Source of the DNA: Phallusia mammillata
Taxonomy: Eukaryota > Chordata > Ascidiacea > Phlebobranchia > Ascidiidae
Assembly (NCBI GenBank): GCA_003260075.1
Contig: QLIY01000729.1
Span: 19,539-83,538 of the forward strand
DNA: 64,000 nucleotides
Reading direction: 5' to 3'
Below are positions 12,245 through 25,432 of this stretch, piece by piece (within the stretch, counting starts at the first letter, position 1; the number at the start of each line of letters is the position of its first letter). The translations under genes and the position numbers were made by a program. Below the pieces are notes generated by a model. It made no database searches. It was not told where the DNA came from and saw only the letters and a list, made by a program, of their open reading frames with translations.

Positions 12245-15200
12245 TCTATTTTATGCTTGTTTATGTTCTTTGGCGCTATACAGATTTTAAACACATTAAA
12301 AGTCGTCATTTTACGCTGCATAAAAAAGTAAATTTCCAAACTGTGCATCGTTAAAAGCATTCAGTTTACTGTGTTATATGTAACTTTACAAGATACTGTA
12401 GTGAAAATATGCGACGTATTTCTTCTACGACGCCTTAACAAAATTTTGTCTCGTCACTGTCGGGTTTGATATTTATTTGCAAATCTACCTTTCACCACAC
12501 ACATTGATAAATGATAACATACACGATATTTAGCCATTATCGTCAAAAGTTAAAAATTAACAGCCTGAACATTAAAACGCCATTTTTGTTCAATGTCTTG
12601 TCTAGGATTGAACCACAGGCTTTCGTTGCGATTGTTTAAACGTCAAAACCTATTCTATAATATATGGTCATCAAGTTAAATTAATGTCTTGCGTCATTTG
12701 ACTAAGGGACAAAGGTCAATGTGTGTTTTCAGTCCTTGTTCAGTTTAGGAGAAACGTTTTCAGTGACCTTTTGTAACTTTCGTTTTTGTAATACTGTGGT
12801 GATAATCCTGCTATGGGTGTAGCTACATGGTGTCAATGATCGACCGGTTAAATTTAGCTTTTATCTTATGGTCAGACTGGGCTGTTCGGAAGTTTATTGA
12901 AAAAAGGAAGGAACCAAATTTGGGCCTGAAGTTTGGTAACTCTGAATATTGATTTGTAGTGTCAGACTTACATCCCGAAGCAGAGGTCAAGGTATAGTAT
13001 GGAGAATAGATCTATAGCGCTGTTGTTTAACATGTGAATGTGAAAGGCATTTTTTAGACTTCGAAGCTTTTATGTACTGTTCAATAACTGAACGAACTTG
13101 GCTACTTAGAAATGTAAGGGTATACTTTAGGTGAGTTTGCGTAAAGCTGTAAGAAGCAGCGAAAATGTAAGACGTGATTATTATTTAGATCTGTAACTAT
13201 TTAAAGAAGGACCTCGTTCATGACTTGTATGTACAACAGTTTAATTGCTATTGAGTTTTGAGATTATGAACAGTGTATTGTACGGAAGAAGTGTTTAAAT
13301 ATTTCGACAAAAAGATTTCTTTATAAGGGGTTATATATTAATGCACGGATTCCATTATGTGGCTTTATACAGCGTGTAGCTTGCATTTACTTTTGATTAT
13401 CGACTGATTTGAAATTTCTGAAAATTTGTTTTGCCTGGAATCTGTCGGTTAAAATCGCAGGTAACATAGTCCCAACACAAATGTGTGTATAGGCAACGCT
13501 TAAAACTAAATGTTGTATCCGAGATAATTTTGCTGTTATAGATTGGTTAAATTGTTTTAGTTGAAAAAACGTCACTTTCATCATATGTCGTAAACAAAAA
13601 CAAGTACATAACTTGGATATGTATTTGACATAGCCTGGTGTACTATGAGTTTTATGAGTATGCCGTTATCTCTGGACTGCATGAACGCTACAGGGCTGAT
13701 TCCAGTATGACTATATGTTCATGAGAGCTTACTCGGACATATTAATTTAAATTGTGGGCAAAATTGCTTAATACAAACGTTGTTGCGCATAAAGTTCTCC
13801 TGTGACGTTTTTTGAGAACGTTTTTCAATCGTTTAAAAAAATTCACGTAAAATTGCGTAACGAGAAAATGTCGTTGTGGCCAAACGTACTTTCCAAATAT
13901 ATTTGTGATTGTAGTGAGAAAATTTCCTCGGGCATTTACGTCGAACTTGCGTGGGTACTTGAGACGTAAAGGTTAAAGACGTTTGTGAAATATAAAAGTG
14001 TCACTTATCTGTCCTCCTACTTACGTTTATATCTTGATGTGACAGATTTTGCAGTTTTTTTAATGTCATTGCACAAATAGGTTTAGCCGTGTTGAAAACT
14101 TCTTAGAATTATTTTGCAATGGTTTGCAAATAATAACGGTTTCAAAATGCATAACCCAACTTTAATGTAAAATTATTTTGAAACAAATCTTTGATCGAAT
14201 TATTGGAACGGTATTGACCAATGCAATATGCTTTTTGGCTTTTGTCGCTTTATCACAATAAAATGCTTATGATACCTAAAAAATCTTTGCAAGGAATGAA
14301 AATGTTTTAATTTGTTAAGGGTTTAGTTCTTCAATAAAGGTTGGGAACCACTGGTTTAGGCTCTTTTGACAAAATGTGGGTATGCGTAACAACACTTTTT
14401 TTCTTACCAACAACATAAGTTTCCTACGAAAAAAATAGTGTATTAATACGTGCCGCAGGTTTAATGCAATTTGAGAAGCAACAAGCGCTGCTATAAACTA
14501 TTGACATTGTAACCTAATACCAAGCGTATTATTACTAGTTTTCTCTCCCCAGCTAATGTATTCAAAATTCAAATGCATAACGCACTTAACGATAAGTTAC
14601 GACTTGCGAAATGATAAGAACATTATGTGAATCGGGGCGACTCGTAATTTTCTCGAAACAACAAAAGCTTCACGCGGCGTTTTTGCATCACATAATCGGT
14701 CAAGATATGAGGGGTAATTTGCGTTCCAAACCCTTGGTCATTGTAAGTGATACGTCTCAAAAACCGAAATTGATATAATATGACCAGTTTAGGTTAAACC
14801 TGATACGCCTGCATACAGCGTACTGCCAAAGTTACGGTTAAATTATCTAAGTACGCTTGGTAATAACTGTTTAATATAACAAAGCTTTGTCGGCATGAAG
14901 AGCAATTTGTCTGCAAAAGATGACAGCCTAGTCTGGTATTCAATCCAATTTTCGTGTTGTTTTACTAAATGTCAGAAATAGGCTTAACCTAAGGGATTAT
15001 TCTTATTGTGTTGATATAAGGTTGCCTTGTGAAAAACCGCCTTCTCTGAAAAAATATCAATATCGCACAACAGGAATAATCCTGTGTGTTCAAATTTTAC
15101 TTTGAAATCACATTTTTGTGGCATTTTAGCTTGAGGCGTGGCACTATATACATTGTAACATGCGTCTTGTGGAAACACAATTGTGTCAAGTTTATCAGTA

Positions 15201-16083
15201 CCTGAGTTCTGCAGTTGTTATGCTTCGATCTGCTAACTCGTTTTGCTTAAAACGTTTTAAGTAAAAATTGTTCCTTTTGGTGCTAAATGTTTAGTGGTTG
15301 TTTGCATGTAGTTATTGTATTGATTGGAGCATGGTTCTGAAGGTTAAAAAACAGTGTTGTTGTAGCAAACATCTCATAAATTGTGAGTGTTGTGTCCTTA
15401 CTTCAAGACAGCATTTGATTGGTTCAGTTTTAACAGTACGTCGTGTGTTTACCGGTCGTACATAATGACATGCGTTTCATGAAACCTAAATGTACACATG
15501 CAATTTTTGTATTAATGGTGCAAACTCATCAATACGTATCGTCGCGTACTGTAGTGATAGGGGCGTTTTGTAAAAAAACTTTATGCATTCCATATCAATG
15601 TGTGAAGAATTTGCAAACGTTTATACTGATACCATTATAGATCAAACTAAAACTCTTTCCTTGTCAGCTTTACATATCTTTCACAAAATTATAGGTGACA
15701 TCGGTAGTAGCCTGTCTCATAAAAATATATCTCCTCTATCGAAACGGAAATATGTCTCTCAAATCAGTCGTTTCCTTTCAACTCTCAGGAGATGTTTATC
15801 ACTCTATTGCTGCACGTTTAAAGCTATTAAGCATGCGACTCTTTTACAAATGGCTTCGTCCACAATAGAATAAATGTTCTTGCAGCATTAGGCCCTATTA
15901 TGTCACAGATTCAACCCTGTAATAATAGGTTCAAGAAGTTTGTTTAAAATTCCCATGGGTTTGATTAAATCTCTCAAGTTGGTAATAAGGTGTTTGATAT
16001 CCTGTTGTTTTCCTCGGTAAACACAATAACGCTATTGTGCGTCGTGCTCTTAAAACCTGCGCTGTCAAACAATTGTTTACAGG
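12245..16083. other. Intergenic sequence with repeat fragments
   Basis: No gene supported. A SINE-like fragment lies at 13671-13709 (see the family entry at 24505). An isolated hAT terminus AAAGGTTGGGAACCACTG lies at 14336-14353 without a visible partner end. The 96-codon frame at 15583-15873 is open but has no recognisable domain or splice context and is left uncalled. Confidence 0.4.
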
Positions 16084-16248
16084 TAAACTGGATTCGGTTA
16101 ATCCGGATCGTCGCCCCATTCGGACAAAACTTGAGGTACACATTATTTGTAATGTGGTAAGGCTTCAAAACTGACTAACATCAGTTAATCTGGATCTTCG
16201 CCTGATACTGACATTGTTTTGGTCCAAACGGTTCCGGATTAACCAAGG
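16084..16248 (-). mobile_element. TA-target MITE, family with GGTTAATCCGGAT ends
   Basis: In reverse orientation this matches the copy at 37537-37713. It shares the terminal GGTTAATCCGGA, the internal GGCGAAGATCC and CCACATTACAAAT words, and the closing AATCCAGTTTA. Non-coding. Its ends are less well preserved than those of the 37.5 kb copy. Confidence 0.7.
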
Positions 16249-18387
16249 TTTATTGTGTTTGTTTTGCAAACGTTTTATATTAGTTTCAGGTATTTCCATT
16301 TGCAATCGTAAGTATGGCGTCCCAGTTTTTTTTTGGTACATTAATTGCAAATTGCGTTGGACGTTTGGTACAGTAGTTTTTGCTTTTTGGGTTCTATGCT
16401 TCCATTTACACTTGGCAAAACTAAATTTGAGTTCCTTAAACGTAATGCTATGATATAATTTCCGCATATTTGTGTTTCAAATTCTGTTATTGTCAACATA
16501 TTTGTCATTCCAATTTCGCAATTTCTATCACATTTGGAGGCATAGTATTTTTGCAAAATTGACGGTTTTCTGCCCTTTCTATCCCTTGGGGTTGATTTTG
16601 GAACTTAATTATATTAATGATGGATTGTCAAAGATTTTTTTTATCTAATTTACATGACTAAGCATTGACACAACGCATTTACCAGTTAAAGTAATAATGG
16701 TTTTATTGTAGACTTGCTTTTTGCCGCGATTTTGGGCTCGTTTTGACAGGACAATGGGCGGGTTTTAATAAAGTGCGTATTGTAACTTCAATATCTAGTT
16801 TTGTCTCGCGACGTAATTCCGTCACATTAAATCGGATTATGAATCGGGCGTCGACGAACATTTCACGCCTGCCCTTCGACTCTATTTTCCCGCCGGTCGT
16901 CCTATCACTAATACTTGTTTTGTGGGTCGTAAAATAACGCGACCGGGCGTTCGTGGTCAGTAATTAAACGCACTTTTTCACGCCACCCGCGAGTTAATAC
17001 TGCTTGCCTGCCAAGAGCCAACTTCACACCAGAATCCCTCTGAGCACAAGCCTTGATAAGTTTATTACAGATTAACTGGTCGTTAAACAGGTTTTACAAA
17101 ACTTACACTGTGCACGCGTGTGAGCAGTGAAGAAGGTTGTGTGTTAGTCAGGTCTTGTGTTACGTTTTTTTGACCTTGAAAGTTCAGGATAGGTGTGCGT
17201 CCTTTTCTTCACTGTTGTCTTATGTTCGTGTTTTTTTCACTTTTTAAGCTTATGTGGCAAAACTTATTTGAAAAAGTTGAAAAAGGTTTTATAAAGGCCA
17301 TGTAAGTAGCGTTTGCCGGTGCAAATCCGTTGATGTAAGGAAAGCGTGTACATTGACAGCGCAAAGCTCATTAGAAAACCCACTTTGAGTCTGTGGAATT
17401 GTGCATGTAAAAAGCGCTATGGTAGAGTACGCGAAGGTTGTAGCATAGTACGTTTTTAGATTGAAGAAACGTACCTACGACAACCGTTTAAGTTATTCCT
17501 TACTATGGTTACGTGAAAAAACACGCTTCAAACTTGCGCTTTTGTGCATTTGACATCGATACAGACACAAAGCCAGTTGAAAAGTTCACTTTTAGCTTGC
17601 AACAAACCATTTAGCTGGCCGCACTAACCTTGTTTAAGATAGATGCGTAAAGGACTTCGATGCATTAAAACTTGCACTTGTTTAAAACCGTGCTTATCAG
17701 GCATTACCAGGTATGCGAGCATGTTCAGTCTAGCAATACAGCACGCTCCAGTTATTGCGGAAAAGCTTGTTTGGTCTCCTTAGACTGCACGCCCCCACAA
17801 CAAGATCAGTTGCCAAGTATTTGTTCACGGCGTTCCAGGTTTATTCCTGATCACACCAAATATTTGCTGTTTTGAGGTTATTCCGGGTCAAACCAAGGGG
17901 TCATGTGCCATAGCTTGGGCAAACAGTGTGACACATTGCAGGATATTGAAGTATTTTGTTTTGTGACAATAACTACTGAACTGTACATTCCGACTTGTTG
18001 CTCTTTCAATGCTTCTATGACCTCATAATGCTTTGATTCACCGTCCATGACCATCGTCGTCTTTATTTTTTCCGCACATTTGGCAAATCGCATCTATTTT
18101 CGGCTTAAATTTGATACTGGCTATAGTTTATGCCCGTAAACTGCCAGGGCGTCTTCTCACATATTTTATGCTTCAGAAGATAAGAGCAATTATACAACGT
18201 CCGAAAAAATCCGTGCACGCTGTAAAATTGTTTGAAAAATGTGAAGTTGTAACCAGCTGGTTTATCTATTTTTATTATGGGTCCCCTTCTTTTTTTTTCT
18301 TTTTTTTCTTCCTTTTTTTTTCTCCCCAAAGTTTGTCCGACTCGTTTTTCCATCAAATGTTTGATGGATTTGGCTGAAATTTACACA
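16249..18387. other. Intergenic sequence, nothing recognised
   Basis: No gene or bounded repeat. A long polypyrimidine stretch (T-rich with C) lies at about 18285-18325, just before the assembly gap. Short frames on both strands are unsupported. Confidence 0.4.
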
Positions 18388-18824
18388 NNNNNNNNNNNNN
18401 NNNNNNNNNNNNNNNNNNNNNNNNNNNNNNNNNNNNNNNNNNNNNNNNNNNNNNNNNNNNNNNNNNNNNNNNNNNNNNNNNNNNNNNNNNNNNNNNNNNN
18501 NNNNNNNNNNNNNNNNNNNNNNNNNNNNNNNNNNNNNNNNNNNNNNNNNNNNNNNNNNNNNNNNNNNNNNNNNNNNNNNNNNNNNNNNNNNNNNNNNNNN
18601 NNNNNNNNNNNNNNNNNNNNNNNNNNNNNNNNNNNNNNNNNNNNNNNNNNNNNNNNNNNNNNNNNNNNNNNNNNNNNNNNNNNNNNNNNNNNNNNNNNNN
18701 NNNNNNNNNNNNNNNNNNNNNNNNNNNNNNNNNNNNNNNNNNNNNNNNNNNNNNNNNNNNNNNNNNNNNNNNNNNNNNNNNNNNNNNNNNNNNNNNNNNN
18801 NNNNNNNNNNNNNNNNNNNNNNNN
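18388..18824. other. Assembly gap (437 N)
   Basis: An unbroken run of N. The sequence resuming at 18825 is repeated again from 19886, so the scaffold join places overlapping sequence twice. The homopolymer type changes from G (upstream) to C (downstream) across the interval that contains this gap. Confidence 0.99.
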
Positions 18825-20200
18825 ATCATAAGGTTCATTATAGTCTTCATCCACGAAGCAATCAGTTGGGTGAATTTATTTACAAGTTTGAACCACGAGT
18901 ATTGCTAAATTAAGCTGTTATGTGACATCGTATAGGGTATGGTAATGTTTCCAACTGACGCTTTGCTTTGATAAGGTTGAGATAAGCTATGAAATTCCGC
19001 CATCTTTTGCAATTTTGACCGGAAATCGCCCCACATAGCAACCCTGTTTGGCATTTTTCCTTTTTCCCCCCGTTAAAAGTTCTGTGCTATCCATGACGAA
19101 ACCCCCCCCCCATAGTGTATATGCAAGGGCAATATGTGCTAAGCCACCCTTCTAGTTTCCCAGAGAAAATCCATTGGTTATAGGTTCGAATCCCAGCACA
19201 GGTGTCGCGTTTAAATTGATTTTTTTATAATTGAATACTGGTTTACAACTATGCTAATTATCATGCAGCAAGATTTAATTCCAGAAATGCTTTGCCTAAC
19301 CATTTTGCAACTACATTGTCTCAGCTAAGCTCTTTTACTGCACCAGTGTTTACGCTCACAACATGTATTTGAACTGCTGCATTTAAACCCAGTATAGGAA
19401 GGATATGTGTGAATGAATGAACGGGAATGGTATTCATGATCAGTGAATCTGGTCGACAACCCCCCCCCCTAGGAAGGATATGTGTGAATGAATGAACGGG
19501 AATGGTATTCATGATCACCGAATCAGGTCAACATTTCTATGAATGCATTAGGCCGTGTGTAACATTAGTAGGCTATGGTTAGGTTTAAGTTACAGGCAAA
19601 AATGATGCAGAAAACGCCGTTATATAGATTTCAAAGTTTTAATTTAAGAAAAGTACTTTCAATTTTCTACGTCTTAATTGGGTTCTGAAAGGATGTACTT
19701 TATAAAGACTCGAAACGGTTCATTGTAGTCCCCCCCCCCTTTAAGTTACAGGCAAAAATGATGCAGAAAACGCCGTTATATAGATTTTAAAGTTTTAATT
19801 TAGGGAACGTACTTTCAATTTTCTACGTCTTAATTGGGTTCTAAAAGGATGTACTTTATAAAGACTCGAAACGGTTCATTATAGCATCATAAGGTTCATT
19901 ATAGTCTTCATCCACGAAGCAATCAGTTGGGTGAATTTATTTACAAGTTTGAACCACGAGTATTGCTAAATTAAGCTGTTATGTGACATCGTATAGGGTA
20001 TGGTAATGTTTCCAACTGACGCTTTGCTTTGATAAGGTTGAGATAAGCTATGAAATTCCGCCATCTTTTGCAATTTTGACCGGAAATCGCCCCACATAGC
20101 AACCCTGTTTGGCATTGCAAACAAAAAAGGTATTTTAAATTGGGCACCGGATTTTGTTTTTCCTTTTTCCCCCGTTAAAACTCAACGTATCCATGACGAA
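18825..20200. repeat. Large direct repeat with nested C-joined pairs
   Basis: The block 18825-19101 recurs at 19886 to about 20200. The second copy carries about 46 extra bases after TGTTTGGCATT, so the two differ by an indel. A C10 run at 19102-19111 ends the first copy. Nested pairs are 19395-19459 with 19470-19534 (C 19460-19469) and 19584-19729 with 19740-19884 (C 19730-19739). A GGTTCGAATCCCAGC word at about 19184 resembles a tRNA T-arm, but no cloverleaf can be built. Confidence 0.8.
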
Positions 20201-22248
20201 GTGTGTGGTAATAATTGCGAATCTATAACACAGTGAGTGCATTGTTCTATGCGTTGGCGGCAATTTAAGAGGCGCTTTCAATCAAATACTGGTTAACATG
20301 CAAATTCATGCGCTTCGTAAGCAGGCCTTGATAAAATGTATTTTGCTTGCTACATTGCAGCGTTGCAACTGTGATTAAGCAGCCCAAATTGGTGCCAAAT
20401 CCAATTAACGTTAAACAATGCTCGTTTTGCACCGTTTTGACCGCACAGTTACTCAGTAGAAAGGAATTTTCGGATCAATGCAATGACTGACAGCTTGCAC
20501 GACTGCGGCCGTCCATCACTATAACGCCCTCCCACGTAAAAACACGACAAAAGCGACGTTTTAAGACCTACTGAGCCAAGTGACATCGACAACGGTTTCC
20601 GAAACCCGCGGACAAACGTCGCGTCTTTCTCCGGCGCGTCGATGATTTTGCCGCGTTCCTGTTCTTTTGCTATTGTTTTTTCGCGCACGTCGCGACTGTT
20701 GCATTCTAGAATACGCGGGAGGGGGAAGGGCTATTGTTGCTCGAAATTGCATTTGTCTACATTCTGACACAATATTCATGATATGTGACGGAATTATTTT
20801 AAGGGAGAAACATTACGAGATATTTGACTTCACTCTTGGTATTGAATTGCGGGTTTAATTTTGACTTCAAGATGGTTTAAGCCAGGGCTTCTCAACCTTT
20901 AAAATGTTACGACCCATTTTTTTGCATTTTGCTTACAAACATAATCAATTGCACTACCCAAGTTTGTTACGCCTGTCTAATTTTACGTACGCTTTGCCGA
21001 TTAGCTAGGTTTAGTACTTTAGGCAAAGCTCATAGCATGGTGGCCCAATGTTATCAATCACTTCATACACATAGTATTGTAACGTTTGGGACTAATTTTC
21101 GCACGATTTTGAACTTAACGTATCTTTTGCATAATTATTTGAGATATAACACTGACAAAAAACAATAAATACCTACACAATCAAAACCAACACTACAAAG
21201 AAATGTCTATTCTAAACTCGTATTTCCATTCTAAACCAACGGCTTCAATTTCCATCTCGGTGCAATTTTCAACCACGCTTTGTTTGTGTTGTAAACACCA
21301 AACCAACTCCATGCGACATTGAACTTGAAATTGAACGCCAAGTTCAAGTTCTGACCCTAAACAGTGCGTGGTTTTCAGCCAATCAACCCTATAAGCTGCG
21401 GCTTCGGTTCTTGCATAGCACAGGTGTAGTTAACTTCAACATGCAGCTGTTTGCCAGTGAAGTGTGAACCAAAATTGGGTGCTGCAAGTTTTCGTTTTCG
21501 TTCAAGCGATCTAAGGAATATGTTCGCTGTTGCATAAAAATCCAATCAACTGTGTTTGCCGTGCAGTTTTTAGTGAAATGCGTTGTTGAAGGTTGTTTTT
21601 TTAATGTTGGTGTAGTTTAAATGCAGTATTACTTGCATTGAACCATTGGTAGTCTTTCGTTTGTTTGTTGAGGAATAAAAGTTGTAAGTGGCCCGAACTA
21701 TAACGTTTTAAAAGGTCCGAAATTTGTACAAAATGCAAATTACGACACAAATGTGGCACGTTTTTAAGACAACTAATCCCAAACCCTGCTAATCTTACGA
21801 TCATACATGGATTTCTTGTATTAAACAAGCACCAAGTCTTCAAGGATAAATCCATATGGTAACTACAAAGCAAAGCCATTGTATTTATCCCTAATTGAAA
21901 ATCCCATCTTATGTCATAGTAATCTTAACACATAGTCTCAAAACATGTACAGGATCTTTCGGTAGCAACGGTAAGCACAGTTTGATTGATTTACGTTGTT
22001 TCAACGATTTTTACGACAACCCAGCAGTAAAGCTATCTCGGGTCTTAGCTACAAATCCCCATAGGCCGCATAGGAACCTTTTAGCGACATTTCTGTGGGC
22101 AATAGGATTACGAGACTTACGGTTTACGACCTTGACTTTGTCCTTGCCAGCGGCCACGTGCAATGTCGTAGCATTGCTAACTTTTACTTGGATGTTCATT
22201 AGGCCGTTAAGCAGTGTTGTGCAAAGACGTTTAAGATCGTACCTTTCT
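20201..22248. other. Intergenic sequence, nothing firm
   Basis: No gene supported. CAGGGCTTCTCAACCTTT at 20883-20900 looks like a hAT terminus without a partner. The 128-codon frame at 21895-22281 runs into the following repeat and shows no recognisable domain. Confidence 0.35.
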
Positions 22249-22449
22249 GCTTTCTTTGGAGTGTATCAGAGGTTTTTATAGATTTTATTTGGTAATGGCG
22301 CCAAAGTAAATAAAAAAATAGTGCTTGGCTAGGATAAGCACAGGATTACCCCCCCCCCGCTTTCTTTGGAGTGTATCAGAGGTTTTTATAGATTTTATTT
22401 GGTAATCGCGTCAAAGTAAATAAAATAGTGGCTAGGATCAGCACAGGAT
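22249..22449. repeat. Direct repeat pair split by C10
   Basis: The copies are 22249-22348 and 22359-22449, with C at 22349-22358. They differ by SNPs and deletions near AAAATAGTG. Confidence 0.85.
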
Positions 22450-23462
22450 TGAGCAAAAAATTAATTTTATTCTGTGAAAGATAGGTATTAATAAAACTTT
22501 CGAATAATAAAGTTGGACGCTTATTAACAGCTATATACTTGTTCAGTTTAAAAAAATGTAGTGTGCTGTGAAAAGAACAAGACTTGTTTGTTATGCGAGG
22601 TAACAGCAAAATCAGAGGCATAATTGAGTATTTTCTGCCATTAGATTGTATTATACATCCGTATATTTGTAAAATCGTTTCTTGCATCAAAAAAGGAATG
22701 GTTGTTATGAATATTTTCCCCAACCATTTAAACTTTGCGAATTTTCTCCGTTTTAATGCAACATTCCTAGAGTATATCATCATAGAGGACCCATACATTT
22801 TTCAAGACCACGATGTCTGTGTTCAGTTTTGACATCCTAGTTAGTCTTGACGAAACTTTGCCATTATCTGTTTGTTTGGTTTCACAAAAATGTTGCGTGT
22901 AAAAAAATCCGACATCTGTATAAACCAGGCTTAAGGCTCAACTGGGATCGTTCCGTCTTAGTTGTCTTAATCCGCCTTCGTGTGCGCAGCAACGCATCGA
23001 CCGGCCACGTTTTCGAACCGGCGAAAACTATTTTAATTTGTGGTTGATGGTTTCACCGAAACGGATTTAGAGTGTTGTTTTGTTTTCAAGTTTTAAAACA
23101 TATTTCTAAAAATGATTTCAGATAAATTGATAAAAAGAAATTAGGGCTTTGTCCAAGATGTTTAGAACAACTTAGTATAAAAATATTTGGTCATTTTTTT
23201 TTAAATTCAGAGGAATAAACAAATGATAACTATTTTAACATTGACAAAAATGACGTCAATCATGTTTTTCAGCAATAATTTTATGTACTAACGGTTATAA
23301 TTGTTATCCCACGGTTCTACGGTTTACAAACCACCCAATTTTAAAACCCAAAGTGAGAAGAATTTATTGTGAAAACAAATCTTGTAATTTCCCCTGGGTG
23401 GTTTAAGATGTCTATGTTGCGCATACAAACACGTGACACTAAAGTGGGAAACTTGAAACTGG
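22450..23462. other. Intergenic sequence, nothing recognised
   Basis: AT-rich. The 140-codon minus-strand frame at 22376-22798 begins outside and ends inside a haplotype-type repeat. It is composed mainly of I, L, F, N and K, as expected of AT-rich noise, and has no domain signature. Confidence 0.4.
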
Positions 23463-23670
23463 CGGTTAAACCACGTGAATAAAGGAATGTGTTGTTTGTC
23501 ACGTAGTGAAAAGGGAAAGGGGAACAAAAAGTTTATTATGTAATTGCAAACATGTATATCAATATTTCTACAAGAATTTTTTTAAACTTGAACCCCCCCC
23601 CCGGTTAAACCACGTGAATACAGGAATGTGTTGTTTGTCACGTAGTGAGAAGGGAACAAAAAGTAACTGC
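23463..23670. repeat. Direct repeat pair split by C10
   Basis: The copies begin at 23463 (GGTTAAACCACGTGAATA) and 23603, with C at 23593-23602. They diverge after AACAAAAAGT. Confidence 0.75.
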
Positions 23671-23924
23671 AAAAAATTGAGCATTTTTATGTCGATTATG
23701 GTTAACATGTAGCACAGGGATTTTTATTTGCTTTACATATAAGCTTCAGGGCTGATCCTGGTATTTATGTTCATCTTAACTGATTTAAACTTTCTATTCA
23801 CGTTTGACAATGTTTTTGCGTTTAAACTGTTTTAGTTTCAAATGGAGTAGAGGTGTTTTGAAGGTTTTAACATTTACACCTGCCTATTTTTTATGATACG
23901 TACCGTATACTTAATCATGTACGC

Positions 23925-24033
23925 CAGGCCCCTTAAAGGCGCAATACCTAATCAGCCGGTCACCAAGCATTCCCACATACGGGAAGGCATAGCCTAGAAA
24001 CATCTAACCTGCTGTGGGATTCGAACCCACAAT
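23925..24033 (-). repeat. tRNA-like SINE block, copy 1, cut by C10
   Basis: On the minus strand the sequence TGTGGGTTCGAATCCCACAG is a tRNA T-arm/B-box-like hairpin. It is followed by a unit containing GACCGGCTGATTAGGTAT and a GCCTGGCGTAC tail. The tRNA-like part is interrupted immediately 5' of the B box by the C run at 24034-24043. The same unit with the same breakpoint recurs at 24295-24411. No A box is visible on the other side of the run, so this is a SINE fragment rather than a tRNA gene. Confidence 0.55.
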
Positions 24034-24294
24034 CCCCCCCCCCAACTTCAACCAATTCAAAACTAAGTCGATTATGATTTATACGTAACGCGAATATTTT
24101 CTACAACGTTGATTTAAACTTTTCTAGTCAAAGTACGCCAGGCCTGTTGAAAGCGTAAAACCGAATTAGCTGATCTGGTCTGCATAGACGCCAGGTCTAA
24201 TCCCAGTATTGAATTTGTTGTTTATCCTCACTGATTTAAACTTTTTCTGAAAGGCCTGCCTACTTTTTCATGTGATAACGTTAATACTTAAATC

Positions 24295-24411
24295 ATTGTA
24301 CGCCTGGCCCTTTAAAGGCTTTATACCTAATCAGCCGGTCACCAAGCATTCCCACATACGGCAAGGCATAGCCTAAAAAAATCTAGCCTGCTGTGGGATT
24401 CGAATCCACAA
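24295..24411 (-). repeat. tRNA-like SINE block, copy 2, cut by C11
   Basis: A second copy of the 23925-24033 unit, diverged by about 10 percent. It ends at the identical position (CTGTGGGATTCGAATCCACA, then C) with C at 24412-24422. Two diverged copies sharing one breakpoint could mean an alternative allele or a real C-rich tract in the element. Confidence 0.55.
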
Positions 24412-24504
24412 CCCCCCCCCCCTAGCCATATTTGCTTAAATAGCCATTTTGGGAAACCGCTGGAGAAATAACAAAACACCTTAAAAAAACACTGTGTGAG
24501 TACG

Positions 24505-24550
24505 CCGTGATCGATGGTCTGCGCATAGACGCTAAGGGCTGATTTTATGT
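24505..24550 (+). repeat. SINE-like family fragment
   Basis: One of five related fragments: 13671-13709, 23741-23770, 24167-24210, 24505-24550 and 39211-39249. They share GTCTGCATGAACGCT or close variants, followed by CAGGGCTGATTCCAGTAT. The 24167 copy has TAGCTGATCTGG (A-box-like) and GGTCTAATCCC (B-box-like), suggesting a tRNA ancestor with a shortened anticodon region. Family name unknown to me. Confidence 0.45.
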
Positions 24551-24605
24551 TCATCTTCACGTCCGTAATTTTAACGTTTTATGTACCACACTCATTTGCT
24601 GCGGT

Positions 24606-24720
24606 CGGTTAATCCGGATTAACCGATGTCGAAGTCTTACCACATTACAAATCATTTGTATCTCGAGTTTTGTCAGAATTAGGTGAAGATCCGGATTAAC
24701 TGAATCCGGTTTAACCGATG
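24606..24720 (+). mobile_element. TA-target MITE, truncated copy
   Basis: Shares CCACATTACAAATCATTTGT, GAAGATCCGGATTAACTGAA and GGTTTAACCGATG with the 37537-37713 element but lacks part of its left half. Non-coding. Confidence 0.65.
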
Positions 24721-25168
24721 TTTATCTTTTTTTCCCTGCAGTCCAAATTTGAATAGCCAACTGCTATTTTGACTTTCTCACTACAAATGCCATTCCCACG
24801 CTAGCAGGTGCAATTCAATAGCCCTTTCCGCTTTCAAATCTGTTCTCCAATCACACGAATACTACAGGGCAGCTGCTTATTGCTGACCGCGCATAAATAG
24901 CCTGAAGCCACTCAAATGCGTACGTAGGAAACGAATCAAGCATTTGGCAAAGTAATCGCGTCAATTTCGGAAACATTGCGTTAACTGCGTGCGTAACTGC
25001 GGCTAAGATTACGTCGAACTTTTTTCTCGCTTCAACTTGGCCTCAAAACTGGTGCACTGTTTAAACTTTATGGCAAAGGTTGATATGTTAGATATTGTCC
25101 GGTTATTCGGGTGTGCTTGTGGCTAGGACTTGATTTCCAAAATATACCAAAAACTTACTCTATTATAC

Positions 25169-25432
25169 CAGTGGTTCCCAACCGAGGAGGAATTCCCCCC
25201 CAGGGAGGAATTTTATGATTTCACGGGAGGAATTTATAAAAACTGTAAAAAAATTACATTGAAAATGTTACAGAATATTTGTAAAGGATTCTGAAATGGA
25301 CATCCCTCATTATAAGGTCTATTTCAATTTGCTTTTTTTTATGTTACATTTGTTTTTCGTCTTATGGCGAGGAATTAATAGTTCGAAAATGGGCAAAGGG
25401 AGGAATGTGACAAAAAAGGTTGGGAACCACTG
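25169..25432. mobile_element. hAT MITE with perfect 8-bp target duplication
   Basis: It starts CAGTGGTTCCCAACC and ends GGTTGGGAACCACTG, a perfect 15-bp inverted repeat. It is flanked by TATTATAC at 25161-25168 and 25433-25440. The interior is rich in GGGAGGAATTT words and has no coding frame, so it is a non-autonomous hAT element. Its right half also lies within the 25291-25750 repeat set. Confidence 0.92.

Noticed and set aside
15583..15873. 96-codon frame with fairly protein-like composition
   Set aside because: No homologous domain recognised, no nearby consistent splice sites or stop-start context; kept only as a note in the region entry.
18277..18854. Long frames across the N gap on both strands
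   Set aside because: They consist almost entirely of N translated as X.
22376..22798. 140-codon minus-strand frame
   Set aside because: AT-driven composition, overlap with a repeat pair, no recognisable domain, no splice partners.
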